Of a stretch of DNA of 33,137 bases, positions 7,601 to 16,327 are shown one piece after another. A program made the translations under genes and the position numbers. Numbering within the stretch: position 1 is the first letter of the stretch; each line of letters begins with the position of its first letter. This stretch comes from Phycisphaerae bacterium (GTDB taxonomy: Bacteria; Planctomycetota; Phycisphaerae; Sedimentisphaerales; Anaerobacaceae). The notes below the pieces were generated by a model. It made no database searches and was not told the origin of the DNA. It worked only from the letters and a program-made list of their open reading frames with translations. Where the stretch lies: the NCBI GenBank assembly GCA_021736645.1, contig JAIPFM010000045.1, positions 1 through 33,137 of the forward strand, read 5' to 3'.

Positions 7601-8755
7601 CTATGATTCGTCCACGGGCAGGTCGATGTAGAAGGTGGTTCCATACAATGTTGAGGTCGTAAAACCCACTTTTCCTTTCAGGTATTCTTCACCCAGGAGT
7701 TTCATGCTATAGGTACCGATACCCCTTCCTGTTTCCGCTTTTGTACTGAATGAACGTTTGAATATTTGCAGTGCCACATCCTCTGGAATCTCACCCTCAT
7801 TGTGGACTTCAAAACGGGGTATACGATTCTGCGATGAATACCGGACAGTGACGGAGTTTCCTTGGCTTGACGCCTCCAAGGCATTCTTGACCATATTGGA
7901 CAGCACTCTGATCAATAGTGTTTTGTCCGTCAGAATCACGGCATCTTTACCCACAGGATGACACTCAAAACGCTTTCCAGCAGAATGCGAGCTGTCTTTG
8001 AACAGCGTATTCAGGTTCTCGAAAACATCTATGACTGAGACCGTGGCATAGGACGGCTGCAGATGGCCTCGCTCGGCTGCTAGAATATCCCTTTGGCATC
8101 TGATTTCATCGATGAGTCGAGTTGAAAGCCTAAAGACCCTTTCGGCAGCCTCCTCAATGGGAATGTCTTTCTGCTCAGAAAGCAGGCTGCTCCAGCCTGA
8201 AATCCCATCGACGGTATTCAGAATGTCGTGGAAGAACGTTCTTTCCAGTACAGCCCTCCGCTTTTCAGACGTGATGTCCTGCATCGTGAGAATAATGAAC
8301 TCGTGATCATCCAGTTGAAATTTTGTCGCTTTGGAACGAAATTCCAGCGTGTCCTGGAGGCCATCCTTATTGACAGCGATGATACACTCATACACGGCTT
8401 GGGATCCAGCCTGGCAGGCCAGTATGGCATTGACAGCACCACATTGCTTGCAGGCGTTTGCCGTGCCACAGCCACTGGGTGCTGTCTCCGCATTTTTACA
8501 CTTCAAGACTTCCCCGGGTCTGGCGCCGAGAATATCATCACGACTCAAACCAAGATCCACGAGTAATTGATTGTTACATGTTATAATCTGTCGTTGTCCA
8601 TTCAATACTGCCATGTAGCCATCCACCGAGTCCAGCAGGGCCTGCAGTAGGGGATCACACACGCCCGCTCTTTGACGATCAAGCTCAACTTGGGAGGCTC
8701 GCGCTGCCGGGGCAAAGCAGGTCTGGCCTGACTTTTCAGTGTTTTGGGTAATCAT
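7601..8755 (-). CDS. PAS-domain sensor histidine kinase, cytoplasmic, cysteine-rich PAS
   Basis: A 384-residue histidine kinase without transmembrane segments, so probably a soluble sensor. A PAS domain (about 36-165) starts LLDSVDGYMAVLNGQRQI and includes four closely spaced cysteines: C86, C96, C102 and C105 in CKNAE, GCG and CKQCG. These could bind a metal or an Fe-S cluster, or act as a redox sensor. The phosphoacceptor is probably H176 in FFHDILN. The ATPase domain has the N-box NMVKNALEAS (N291), EVHNEGEIPED, and the glycine-rich GRGIGTYS (343-350). No response regulator lies in the window, so it is an orphan kinase here. An AAAGGA about 10 bases before the ATG supports the start. Signal and output are unknown. 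Confidence 0.88.
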   Translation of the reverse strand: MITQNTEKSGQTCFAPAARASQVELDRQRAGVCDPLLQALLDSVDGYMAVLNGQRQIITCNNQLLVDLGLSRDDILGARPGEVLKCKNAETAPSGCGTANACKQCGAVNAILACQAGSQAVYECIIAVNKDGLQDTLEFRSKATKFQLDDHEFIILTMQDITSEKRRAVLERTFFHDILNTVDGISGWSSLLSEQKDIPIEEAAERVFRLSTRLIDEIRCQRDILAAERGHLQPSYATVSVIDVFENLNTLFKDSSHSAGKRFECHPVGKDAVILTDKTLLIRVLSNMVKNALEASSQGNSVTVRYSSQNRIPRFEVHNEGEIPEDVALQIFKRSFSTKAETGRGIGTYSMKLLGEEYLKGKVGFTTSTLYGTTFYIDLPVDES

Positions 8756-8938
8756 AAATTGTGCGTCCTTTGAGCACAGCTCATCCTATTCATGCCACGG
8801 AGTCTCATTATCTTTGCAAACAGTTGACAGCAATTCTCCTGGCGTTAGGTGGTGGCGTCAAGGTTTTTATTGCGATTGAATTGGCTTGTTCCGGTTTTCT
8901 TCAATCGGTGTTGTTTCCAAGGCCCTCAAAAAAAGAAG

Positions 8939-8966
8939 TTGAGTCTGTTGGGAATTGACATAGAAT
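8939..8966 (+). promoter_or_regulatory. Candidate sigma70-type promoter for the ABC pair
   Basis: TTGAGT (8939-8944), a 16-base spacer, then TAGAAT (8961-8966). Transcription would start near 8973, giving a leader of about 53 bases before the ATG at 9026. The rest of the 8756-9025 gap holds nothing else I recognise. Confidence 0.4.
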
Positions 8967-9025
8967 GACTTCGCCTGAGTGTGACAAGGCATTTTTGTTG
9001 TGATGGGTTGCATGGAGTATGGTAT

Positions 9026-9667
9026 ATGGAGATCATGTTGCAGACTGTGTGTCCCACGTTTCTAACGGGCACCGGGTCTGAGGTCTGGGGGAGTGATGTT
9101 CATTTTCCTGAGAAGGCATTTGTGAACGTAGCCGCGCCATCCGGCACTGGCAAGACGAGTTTTATCTCGATTCTATATGGGCTGCTTACGGATTATACTG
9201 GCATACTTCAATTCGACGGCAAAGACGCAGCTTCGCTCAGTCGACGTGAATGGGCAGATCTGCGTCAACACACACTGTCGCTTATGTTTCAGGATCTGCG
9301 TTTGTTTGATCAGTTGACCTGCCTGGACAATGTGCTGCTCAAGGCCAGTCAAGCCAAACCCGTTGATTCGGCCGTCTCCGCCTGGATTGACACGGCATTT
9401 GAACGGTTGGGCATGACGTCTCGTGTCCAGGCCTTGGCCGGATCCTGCAGCCAGGGTGAAAAACAGAGGATCGCCTTTATCCGTGCCCTGGTCCAGCCCT
9501 TTGACTGGATTTTGCTGGACGAACCCTTCAGCCACCTGGACGACACCTGCATTGCTGCCATGCGGGATCTGCTGCTGGAGGCCTGCGACAAAAATCAGGC
9601 CGGCATGATCGTGACCAGTCTGGCAACAGATACGTGGCTGCCGTACCACAGGGCGGTGGCTCTATGA
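9026..9667 (+). CDS. ABC transporter ATP-binding protein, LolD/MacB-like but divergent
   Basis: This is a 213-residue ATPase subunit. A Walker A variant, AAPSGTGKTS (about 36-45), lacks the usual first glycine. The Q-loop is MFQDLRLFD (Q89). The signature region is GSCSQGEKQR instead of LSGGQ. Walker B is WILLDEPFSHLD with D165 and E166. The usual switch histidine is not apparent: TSLATDTW occupies that place. ATG 9026 has GGAG 8 bases upstream; a GTG at 8981 is in frame but has no such support. The stop codon overlaps the next gene's start as ATGA, so the two are translationally coupled and should form one transporter. This layout matches LolD/FtsE/MacB-type ATPases paired with an FtsX-fold permease. 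Cargo is unknown. Confidence 0.85.
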   Translation: MEIMLQTVCPTFLTGTGSEVWGSDVHFPEKAFVNVAAPSGTGKTSFISILYGLLTDYTGILQFDGKDAASLSRREWADLRQHTLSLMFQDLRLFDQLTCLDNVLLKASQAKPVDSAVSAWIDTAFERLGMTSRVQALAGSCSQGEKQRIAFIRALVQPFDWILLDEPFSHLDDTCIAAMRDLLLEACDKNQAGMIVTSLATDTWLPYHRAVAL

Positions 9668-10854
9668 AACATATACTACGCCATCTTCTGGCATGTCACA
9701 AGGGGGGCGTGTCTCTGGTTCTGGCGGCCCTGGGATTTACGCTGGGCCTCTTGCTCCTGTTTTCGGCCATACGGTTCAGCGGCGATGTGATGCATCTGTT
9801 GTATCCCGAGGACCGGGATGCGGACACACGGTTTATCATGATCAACAAGCAGGTGAGTCTCAAGCATACACTGGGATTCGGGGACACGGCGTTTTCCAAA
9901 GATGAGTTGGACGCCCTCAGGCAGCAGGCATTTGTACGCGATGTGGGACCGATTGTAACCACCAACTTCGCAGTGGCAGGGGCCGCCTACCTGGGGGTGG
10001 ATGGCGGGCTGCAGTCGGAGCTGTTGTGTGAAGCAGTGGACGATCGCTTTCTGGACACGCACCCGTCCGATTGGCACTGGCAGGAGGGAGACACTCTGAT
10101 CCCGGCGATTGTGGCGCGTGACTTTCTGGTGTTGTACAATTTTGGCTATGCCTCAGCCAAGGGCCTGCCCAAGCTCACAGAAGAAACCATTGGTCTGCTC
10201 AAGGCCTATGTGGTGTGCAGCGGGGAGGGCAAACAATTGTCCTTTGCCGGGAAAATCGTGGGTTTCAGCGATCGCTTTTCCACAATCCTGGTGCCCATGT
10301 CCTTCATGACCTGGGCCAACGAGAATATCGGTCGAAAGGCATCACCTCCCCCTTCCCGGGTGATCGTGGAAATTGAGCCCGGCCAGGAAGAGGCGGTTCA
10401 GGCCTTTTGTAAAGAACATGCATACCAGACCAACCAGGAAAGACTCTCGGTGACGCACTGGGCCAGGTCCCTTCAGGTCGCCCTGGGAGTCGTGTGTGTG
10501 TTGGGTGGGGTGCTCATCCTGGTCTCTCTGTTGAGCCTCGTCCTCATCATCCAGTTGTTGATCACCCATGCCAGGCAGGAACTCCAGCTCCTGCATCAAC
10601 TCGGGTTTGACGACACCTTCCTGGCACGGACCTATGTCATGGTCATTGCACCGGTGGTCGTGATCCCCTTTGTGTTGGCCGGGGCAGGCGTATTGGCAGC
10701 AGGATTTGTGATCGCGCCCCTGTTGATGAAGGTGGGTTATGCCATGTCTCCGACTCCGAACACCTTGACCATGGGCCTTTTTGTGGTGGCCTTCATTGCG
10801 GTCGCAGGCCTGCTCCATCGGCTCATCACACGGACGATACAGCGTATTCAATAG
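9664..10854 (+). CDS. FtsX/MacB-type ABC transporter permease
   Basis: A 396-residue permease with the FtsX-fold layout: one N-terminal transmembrane helix (about 17-38, LVLAALGFTLGLLLLFS), a large extracytoplasmic domain of about 230 residues, then three transmembrane helices (about 277-307, 330-355 and 365-385). A short cytoplasmic stretch HARQELQLLHQLGFDDTFLARTY sits between helices two and three, as in the ATPase-coupling helix of this family. The chosen ATG at 9664 overlaps the ATPase stop codon; an earlier in-frame ATG at 9634 would lie inside the ATPase gene. FtsX-fold transporters usually do not carry substrates across the membrane but transmit force to the periplasm, as in lipoprotein release or cell-wall hydrolase control. 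Which applies here is not visible. Confidence 0.83.
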   Translation: MKHILRHLLACHKGGVSLVLAALGFTLGLLLLFSAIRFSGDVMHLLYPEDRDADTRFIMINKQVSLKHTLGFGDTAFSKDELDALRQQAFVRDVGPIVTTNFAVAGAAYLGVDGGLQSELLCEAVDDRFLDTHPSDWHWQEGDTLIPAIVARDFLVLYNFGYASAKGLPKLTEETIGLLKAYVVCSGEGKQLSFAGKIVGFSDRFSTILVPMSFMTWANENIGRKASPPPSRVIVEIEPGQEEAVQAFCKEHAYQTNQERLSVTHWARSLQVALGVVCVLGGVLILVSLLSLVLIIQLLITHARQELQLLHQLGFDDTFLARTYVMVIAPVVVIPFVLAGAGVLAAGFVIAPLLMKVGYAMSPTPNTLTMGLFVVAFIAVAGLLHRLITRTIQRIQ

Positions 10855-10886
10855 ACCGCCTTACCTGTGCGCGAGCCGAATCCTCG

Positions 10887-10915
10887 TTGTGACAGACCCG
10901 GTCATCCTGTACAAT
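10887..10915 (+). promoter_or_regulatory. Promoter for the YgiQ-like gene, probably leaderless transcript
   Basis: TTGTGA (10887-10892), a 17-base spacer, then TACAAT (10910-10915). Only 8 bases separate the -10 box from the ATG at 10924, so transcription should start at or just before the start codon. No ribosome binding site is present, in keeping with a leaderless message. Confidence 0.55.
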
Positions 10916-10923
10916 GCCCGGCT

Positions 10924-12750
10924 ATGGCTCGAATACAAAAAACAAGACGCCCGGAGTTTTTGCCGACCACACTGGCAGAGATTCGTGCGTTCGGGGCCGA
11001 CCAACCGGATGTGATTCTGGTCACCGGCGATGCGTACGTGGATCATCCCTCCTTTGGCGTGGCCCTGATCGGACGCTGGCTTGAATCCCTGGGCTATGTG
11101 GTGGCTGTCCTGGCCCAGCCGGACTGGCGATCGGCTGAGCCGTTTCGCGCATTGGGCAGGCCGCGTCTGTTCTGGGGGATCACCAGCGGGTGTCTGGATT
11201 CGCGATTAAATGACTATGCGTCCATGGGCGGCAAGCGGCGCGAGGACCTGTACAGTCCCGGCGGTGTCACGGGCCTGCGTCCTGCCAAGCCGGTGCTCAC
11301 CTATGCGGCCCGGGCCCGGGAGGCATTCCCTGACGTGCCCATTGTGTTGGGCGGCGTGGAGGCCAGCCTCAGACGTCTGGTGCATTACGACTACATTGAA
11401 GACAAGATAAAGCGGTCTGTGTTGGTGGATGCCAAGGCGGACCTGCTGGTGTACGGCATGGGTGAACTGGCTGTGGCCGAGATTGCAGCACGGCTGTCAG
11501 CGGGACGCGGCATTGAGGCGTGTCACGATATCCTCGGTACGGCCTATGTGCTGCGACAGGGTATGAAAGTACCGGACAATGCCCGGCCTCTGCCGTCGTT
11601 GACGCAACAGCAGGATCATGCCTCCGCCTTTATGGAGGCGTATCGGCTGTATGAAGCTGCGCACTACACACCGGGTGTGTTTGTGACTCAGGATCAGGAC
11701 CCGGGCACCGTGGTGGTCAATCCTCCGGCCCGCGTGCTGGAGGACACAGATCTGGATCGTGTGTATGCCTTGCCCTATACCCGTCTCAGTCACCCCTCGT
11801 ATACAGATCGGGGCGGTGTGCCTGCACTGCAGCCCGTGCAGTTTTCCATGGTGACGCATCGGGGCTGTTTTGGCGGGTGTGCGTTCTGTGCGATCGGGTG
11901 TCACCAGGGCAAGGCAATCGGGTCACGCAGTGCCGATTCCATCCTGTCAGAGGCAGAGACATTGCGGGCGCATCCGGACTTTCGCGGGACCATTGTGGAT
12001 GTGGGCGGACCGTCCGCCAATATGTACCGCATGGGCTGCACGCGGGCCGAGATCTGTACACGACCGAGCTGTATCTATCCGGATCACTGCAAATCCCTGA
12101 ATCTCGATCACAATCCCATGATTGAACTCCTGGAGTCTCTGCTTCAATGGGCCAGGCCTGCGCATGGACGCAAGCACGTGAATCTGTTTGTGGCGTCCGG
12201 TATTCGTCACGACCTGGCCGTGAATCAGCCCGAGTATCTCAATCTCCTGGCCGGACATTTTGTGGGCGGACATCTCAAGGTGGCGCCGGAACACACTTGC
12301 TCCAGGGTTCTGGATCTCATGTATAAACCTGGATTTGATGTGTTCAAGGCATTCGAAGCGAAGTTTGCAGAGGCCTCTCGCAGGGCCGACAAGGAGCAGT
12401 ATCTGGTGCCGTATTTTATCAGTTCGCATCCAGGCAGCGGGATTCGCGAGGCCATTCAATTGACCGAGTACCTGGTGTCACGCAACTGGCGGCCCAGACA
12501 GGTCCAGGATTTTGTGCCGTCGCCAGGCACGCTGGCCACGGCCATGTACGTGGCCGGCACAGACATGCAGGGCCGTGACATGACCATCGTCAAATCACGC
12601 AGGGAAAAACGCCTCCAGGCCGCCTTGCTCCAGTACTATGACCCGCGCAATCGAAAGATCATTGCCGAGTGTCTCCAGGACCAGGGCAAGCAGGCCCTGC
12701 TCAAAAAGATCGACGCCATCCACGCGAGGGAACGAAAGCGGGGCAGGTAG
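10924..12750 (+). CDS. ygiQ: YgiQ family (UPF0313) radical SAM protein
   Basis: This is a 608-residue protein with the YgiQ/UPF0313 layout. An N-terminal domain begins with [13 protein letters not shown] and contains [22 protein letters not shown] and the [13 protein letters not shown] segment. The radical SAM core follows, with the C-x3-C-x2-C cluster motif at C315, C319 and C322 ([10 protein letters not shown]) that binds a 4Fe-4S cluster and S-adenosylmethionine. Further family signatures are [11 protein letters not shown], a cysteine-bearing [15 protein letters not shown], and [14 protein letters not shown] near the C-terminus. The biochemical reaction of this family is, to my knowledge, not settled. 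ATG 10924 is favoured over GTG 10867 because a good promoter lies immediately upstream of it and the GTG would be transcribed only from a farther promoter. It is shorter than the E. coli protein, mainly at the C-terminal end. Confidence 0.93.
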   Translation: MARIQKTRRPEFLPTTLAEIRAFGADQPDVILVTGDAYVDHPSFGVALIGRWLESLGYVVAVLAQPDWRSAEPFRALGRPRLFWGITSGCLDSRLNDYASMGGKRREDLYSPGGVTGLRPAKPVLTYAARAREAFPDVPIVLGGVEASLRRLVHYDYIEDKIKRSVLVDAKADLLVYGMGELAVAEIAARLSAGRGIEACHDILGTAYVLRQGMKVPDNARPLPSLTQQQDHASAFMEAYRLYEAAHYTPGVFVTQDQDPGTVVVNPPARVLEDTDLDRVYALPYTRLSHPSYTDRGGVPALQPVQFSMVTHRGCFGGCAFCAIGCHQGKAIGSRSADSILSEAETLRAHPDFRGTIVDVGGPSANMYRMGCTRAEICTRPSCIYPDHCKSLNLDHNPMIELLESLLQWARPAHGRKHVNLFVASGIRHDLAVNQPEYLNLLAGHFVGGHLKVAPEHTCSRVLDLMYKPGFDVFKAFEAKFAEASRRADKEQYLVPYFISSHPGSGIREAIQLTEYLVSRNWRPRQVQDFVPSPGTLATAMYVAGTDMQGRDMTIVKSRREKRLQAALLQYYDPRNRKIIAECLQDQGKQALLKKIDAIHARERKRGR

Positions 12751-12822
12751 TGACATGGTGCAGGAGCCGGGGTTGGTGTCTTCTTTGTGATGTTCGAGTG
12801 ACCGGGGAAGACGGCCCATTTT

Positions 12823-14016
12823 CTATCGCCAGTTGTACCAGGGGATCACGTTGACGCCTTGGTATTGGCTGGCCCTGTCACCGCCGTAGACCAGGATGGG
12901 CTGGGTGTCTGTCGGCCCAGTGAGTCGTTGGAAGTAGTGGAGATTCCTGAAGAATTCGCTGTTGAGGGTCTGGCCGGATTTTATTTCTATGGGGATCAGT
13001 TGACTGCCGTGATCCACAAGCAGATCAATCTCGTGGCCGTTGGAGTCTCTCCAGTAGTAGAGGTCCGGGATCAATCCCTGGTGAAGCGTGTTCTTGTATA
13101 ATTCTGAAATGACCCATCCTTCGAAGATGGCGCCTCGCATGGCATGGAACTGGAGTTCTTCGCTGTTTCGAATGCGAAGCAGGTAACAGAGCAATCCGCT
13201 GTCCAGAAAATACAGCTTGGGACTTTTGATAAGACGCTTGTTGAAGTTCTTGTGGTGAGGCCTGAGCAGCTTGATGATGAAACTGGTGTCCAGAATGGAC
13301 AGCCATCGTTTTACAGTCACAGTGGATACGCCACTGTCTCCTGCCAGGGAGGACATGTTGAGTATTTGGCCGTGTCTCCCTGCGCAGAGCCTGACAAAAC
13401 GATTGAATGCTTCAATATCTCCTACATTTGTGATTTGTCTGACATCCCGTTCAATGTAACTCATGTAGTAATTGGCCAGCCAATCTGGTGGAGATAGTTT
13501 TCTATCATGGATCGGGGGATAGAACCCGGTGGTCAACATGTCATACAGGTTGGGGCACATTGCTGGCTTTGGCCCTGTACAGCCAGGTTGATCCGGGTTC
13601 ATGGCTTTCTGGGCGAGCAACTCAGGAAGACTAAAGGGCATGAGATGGAGAATCGCACAGCGTCCAGCCAGAGATTGGCTGATTTTTTCCATGAGAAGAA
13701 AATTCTGGGAACCACTCAGCACGAATTGTCCAGCTTGACCGGTTCGGTCGACAATCCCCTGGATGTACGAGAAGAGATCAGGTGCCTGCTGTGCTTCATC
13801 AATGATCACGTGCGAGGAGAGATGCTCCAGAAATCCTCTGGGATCTGTTATTGCTTCTGCCCGGAGGTCCGGATCTTCCAGGCTCACGTAGGCGTAATCG
13901 CTGAAAGTGTGACGCAAAAGTGTGGTTTTTCCGGACTGCCTGGGGCCGGTGAGGCTGACGATCGGGTATTGCTGGATCGCCTGCAATAGTTTTCTTGAAA
14001 GGTGCCTTTTGATCAT
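12823..14016 (-). CDS. AAA ATPase with DUF4143 domain
   Basis: This 397-residue protein has the AAA_14 plus DUF4143 arrangement. Walker A is GPRQSGKTT (24-32), followed by YVSLEDPDLR, Walker B HVIIDEAQQAPDL (about 69-81), and the sensor segment VLSGSQNFLLMEKISQSLAGR. The C-terminal half contains YYMSYIERDVRQI, KSPKLYFLDSGLLCYLLRI, and a nuclease-like core with YYWRDSNGHEIDLLVD and PIEIKSGQTL, which resembles the D-x(n)-E-x-K pattern of restriction-endonuclease-fold domains. These proteins are common and scattered in bacterial genomes, and their function is not known. It converges with ygiQ and has its own AT-rich promoter region, unlike its GC-richer neighbours, which fits horizontal acquisition. 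Confidence 0.9.
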   Translation of the reverse strand: MIKRHLSRKLLQAIQQYPIVSLTGPRQSGKTTLLRHTFSDYAYVSLEDPDLRAEAITDPRGFLEHLSSHVIIDEAQQAPDLFSYIQGIVDRTGQAGQFVLSGSQNFLLMEKISQSLAGRCAILHLMPFSLPELLAQKAMNPDQPGCTGPKPAMCPNLYDMLTTGFYPPIHDRKLSPPDWLANYYMSYIERDVRQITNVGDIEAFNRFVRLCAGRHGQILNMSSLAGDSGVSTVTVKRWLSILDTSFIIKLLRPHHKNFNKRLIKSPKLYFLDSGLLCYLLRIRNSEELQFHAMRGAIFEGWVISELYKNTLHQGLIPDLYYWRDSNGHEIDLLVDHGSQLIPIEIKSGQTLNSEFFRNLHYFQRLTGPTDTQPILVYGGDRASQYQGVNVIPWYNWR

Positions 14017-14058
14017 GACGCTTATGCTAAAGAAATATTCAATGTTAAATTTGCATAT

Positions 14059-14087
14059 AATATACGCACTATTTCGGCATAATTCAA
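14059..14087 (-). promoter_or_regulatory. Promoter for the DUF4143 ATPase
   Basis: Read on the minus strand: TTGAAT (14087-14082), a 17-base spacer, then TATATT (14064-14059). The start codon is at 14016, giving a leader of about 35-40 bases. The surrounding 14017-14100 segment is notably AT-rich. Confidence 0.5.
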
Positions 14088-14110
14088 GTGTTTCGTAAAG
14101 AGAATATCAG

Positions 14111-14142
14111 AAAAAGGCCTGCTCGTGATCTGAGCAGGCCTT
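14111..14142 (-). terminator. Intrinsic terminator, minus strand
   Basis: A perfect 11-bp stem, AAGGCCTGCTC at 14114-14124 and GAGCAGGCCTT at 14132-14142, with a 7-base loop. On the minus strand the stem is followed by TTT, so that the GGCC arm runs into TTTTT. It probably ends transcription coming from the AsmA-like gene (14276-16102) before the DUF4143 promoter. Confidence 0.7.
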
Positions 14143-14214
14143 GTGTTTACCTAAATGAGTCACAACACGGATTCCGATCAATCCTTGAATCCCTTAACTG
14201 TATCAAAAACACGC

Positions 14215-14273
14215 TTTTCTGCATACTGCATACTGAAAACTGAACACCACAGGGCTTTCTGAAAAAGTCCTGT
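14215..14273 (-). repeat. Dispersed 3'-end hairpin plus TTTTCAGT tract, minus strand
   Basis: On the minus strand, two bases after the TAA of the AsmA-like gene, comes ACAGGACTTTTTCAGAAAG then CCCTGTGGTGTTCAG, TTTTCAGTATGCAGTATGCAG. The hairpin arms ACAGGACTTT and AAAGCCCTGT pair with one G-U. Composition and order match the copies at 2368 and 4169 on the plus strand, so all three belong to one family placed just after stop codons. Confidence 0.6.
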
Positions 14274-14275
14274 CA

Positions 14276-16102
14276 TTACTTTTTCCCGCCGAAGAGGCCC
14301 TTGAGACCCTCCTTGAGTGTATCCGTATTGACCTTGTCTTTGAGTTCATCGGGGATCTTGTCGCCGAGGTTCTTTTCAATGACCTTGTTGATTTCGTCTT
14401 CGGCCTTTTGTTTACCTATGTCTTTGAGCTTGCTTTGCAGGGTGTTTCTCAGTTCTTTGGTGTCAAAGGCCAGTCTTGGCGAAGTGATGGGGCCCACGAT
14501 TTTCAGCGTGAGGTCCAGGCTGTCTATGCTTTTGAAGATGTCGTTGGTGGTCTTGGCATCCAGACCGAAAAGGCCCTTGTTTGAGGCGGCCTTGAGATTG
14601 CTGACCTGGGTTTTCAGGCTCAGGTCAATGGTCTGGCTGTTGATAAAGCCCAGGATCTCACCAGAGGCCTTACCGCTTTCAAAGGTGAGGCTGTTGTCCT
14701 TGTTCATGCCTGACTGAAGCTTGGACAGATCAATACCCTTGAACGTGCCAGTCAGTCTTCCCGGGTGATTGGCATCATCAAACTGCATGGCCATGTTAAG
14801 CGCGGTCCCGTCCTCGGATTGGATGTCCAGGGACACGGGCAACTTGGAGGCCATGGGTGCGTCACTGAGGTTCTTGACCTGGACATTGCTCATGCCGAAG
14901 ACACCGTCGAGATTGACCTTGTCCAGGAGGATTTCCTTGGCCAGGAAACGGGCCACAGGCACTTCGTTCAAACGGGCCTGGAGATAGCCCAGGTATTGGA
15001 GCGGTTTTTCCAGGGGCTTGGGTGCGTCTTCGCCGGGCTTGGGCAGGTAGGGACGGATCTTGTCAATCCAGGCCTTGACCTTCTTGGCATTGTCAAAGTA
15101 GGTTTCGAGTTTGGCCAGGCCGTTGGGATCGAGGTTGAAGTCGCCCGGATTGAATGGACCGGTTTCTTCCGTCTCATTGGGTTCTACAATCTCCTTGGCG
15201 AAGAGCTGGGCCGGTGTGTCACGCAGTTGATCAAATTGTACGGACGACACCTTGACCTGATCCAGCACGACCTTGCCCAGAGACAGGTTGTACATATTGG
15301 CTTTGGCCGTGATTTCCCCGGCCTGGAATGTGTTTTTATTGATGTCGGCCTTGTCTGCCACTGCCAGGGTTGTGACCGAAAAATTACCAGTCAGGGGGGA
15401 CACGACCAGAGTGCCAATATCGACGGTGGCGCCGTTGTTTTGGGAGAGCATTGAGGCTGTCTTGTTTTTGATGGTGCCCTTGGCAAAATAGGACACAGCC
15501 AGGGCTCCGCCCAGCAGGATTACCGCCAGGACGACGCCGCCTTTGCGGACGTATTTTGTTTTGGCCTGGAGCGTGTCCTTGGCACTTTTTGCCCGTTTGC
15601 CAATGACAATGCGGTCCATCATCTTGACCCAGCCCTTTTCCTGCCATGCATTGAATTTCTCCGAGTTGCTTTCAAGCTTGAGCCAGGTCTTTCTGAAGCC
15701 CAGAATGATCAGTCCCACCATCAGGCCCAGAACCGCACCCACCAGAGGCCCGGCCACCATGGCGCCGTCTCGGGCTGCCACAGAGAAGTTGGAGGCCCCG
15801 GCAATGGGGATCTTGCTGGTGATATCTATGATAAAGGGGACATGTTCCTGGAGATACGCACCGAACTCGTACAGGGGCTTGGCCGAGGCCAGGCAGGCAG
15901 CCTTGCCAATTCCCATGAACAGGATAAACATGCCGATCGGGGCATTCAGCAGGAGCATCAGCACCAGCACTGCGGCGTGCAGCCCGGAAAAACCAGGCAT
16001 CAGGCCAAACCAGAATCCCAGGGCCACACCAATCCCAGCCATCACAGGACTGACCTGGCCGCGTAACAATGCTGCAATTTTACGAATCTTCTTTAAAAGC
16101 AT
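14276..16102 (-). CDS. Membrane-anchored AsmA-like protein; TIGR03546-like N-terminus joined to TIGR03545-like C-terminus
   Basis: A 608-residue protein in two parts. Residues 1-140 form a small membrane domain with helices at about 20-36, 42-70 and 117-136 (GIGVALGFWFGLMPGFSGLH, then LLLNAPIGMFILFMGIGKA). This resembles the DUF2062/TIGR03546 group. After a linker and a fourth helix (189-206), residues 210-608 form a long extracytoplasmic region. It holds repeated AsmA-like strands (VDIGTLVVSPLTGNFSVTTLAV, LDKVNLDGVFGMSNVQVKNL) and ends in a lysine-rich helix with KGLFGGKK, as in TIGR03545 proteins. In other bacteria I recall these two families as neighbouring separate genes; here they are one frame. 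AsmA-like proteins are linked to lipid movement between membranes, so an envelope role is inferred. AAGGAGG precedes the ATG. Confidence 0.72.
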   Translation of the reverse strand: MLLKKIRKIAALLRGQVSPVMAGIGVALGFWFGLMPGFSGLHAAVLVLMLLLNAPIGMFILFMGIGKAACLASAKPLYEFGAYLQEHVPFIIDITSKIPIAGASNFSVAARDGAMVAGPLVGAVLGLMVGLIILGFRKTWLKLESNSEKFNAWQEKGWVKMMDRIVIGKRAKSAKDTLQAKTKYVRKGGVVLAVILLGGALAVSYFAKGTIKNKTASMLSQNNGATVDIGTLVVSPLTGNFSVTTLAVADKADINKNTFQAGEITAKANMYNLSLGKVVLDQVKVSSVQFDQLRDTPAQLFAKEIVEPNETEETGPFNPGDFNLDPNGLAKLETYFDNAKKVKAWIDKIRPYLPKPGEDAPKPLEKPLQYLGYLQARLNEVPVARFLAKEILLDKVNLDGVFGMSNVQVKNLSDAPMASKLPVSLDIQSEDGTALNMAMQFDDANHPGRLTGTFKGIDLSKLQSGMNKDNSLTFESGKASGEILGFINSQTIDLSLKTQVSNLKAASNKGLFGLDAKTTNDIFKSIDSLDLTLKIVGPITSPRLAFDTKELRNTLQSKLKDIGKQKAEDEINKVIEKNLGDKIPDELKDKVNTDTLKEGLKGLFGGKK

Positions 16103-16152
16103 AACTGCCTCCTTGCTGGATCATAGTAACCAATACAGTTTAATTTTTCAGT

Positions 16153-16180
16153 ATTGTACAGGGTATTCATTGACCTGCAA
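16153..16180 (-). promoter_or_regulatory. Promoter for the AsmA-like gene
   Basis: On the minus strand: TTGCAG (16180-16175), a 16-base spacer, then TACAAT (16158-16153). It would give a leader of roughly 44 bases, containing AAGGAGG ahead of the ATG at 16102. I found no equally good promoter for the divergent dnaE in the 225-base gap. Confidence 0.5.
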
Positions 16181-16327
16181 CCGAATATTCCGGTGCTCTG
16201 TCCTTGGTCTTTGGACTTCTGCCTTCTCCGCCATTGACAGGCCGAGTCACGGCCTCTATGATGAGGAGGACAAAAGGACTATGGCATCTAGATTGTAACA
16301 CCTTTTCTGAAAAGGGATTAAAGATAT

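Noticed and set aside
8761..8958. A 65-codon forward frame beginning just upstream of the histidine kinase
   Set aside because: It has no ribosome binding site, no recognisable motif and it lies where the ABC promoter region starts. Judged a chance open frame.
15543..16298. A 251-codon forward frame opposite the AsmA-like gene
   Set aside because: It is the antisense shadow of the AsmA-like coding region, whose own translation gives clear membrane helices and family motifs.
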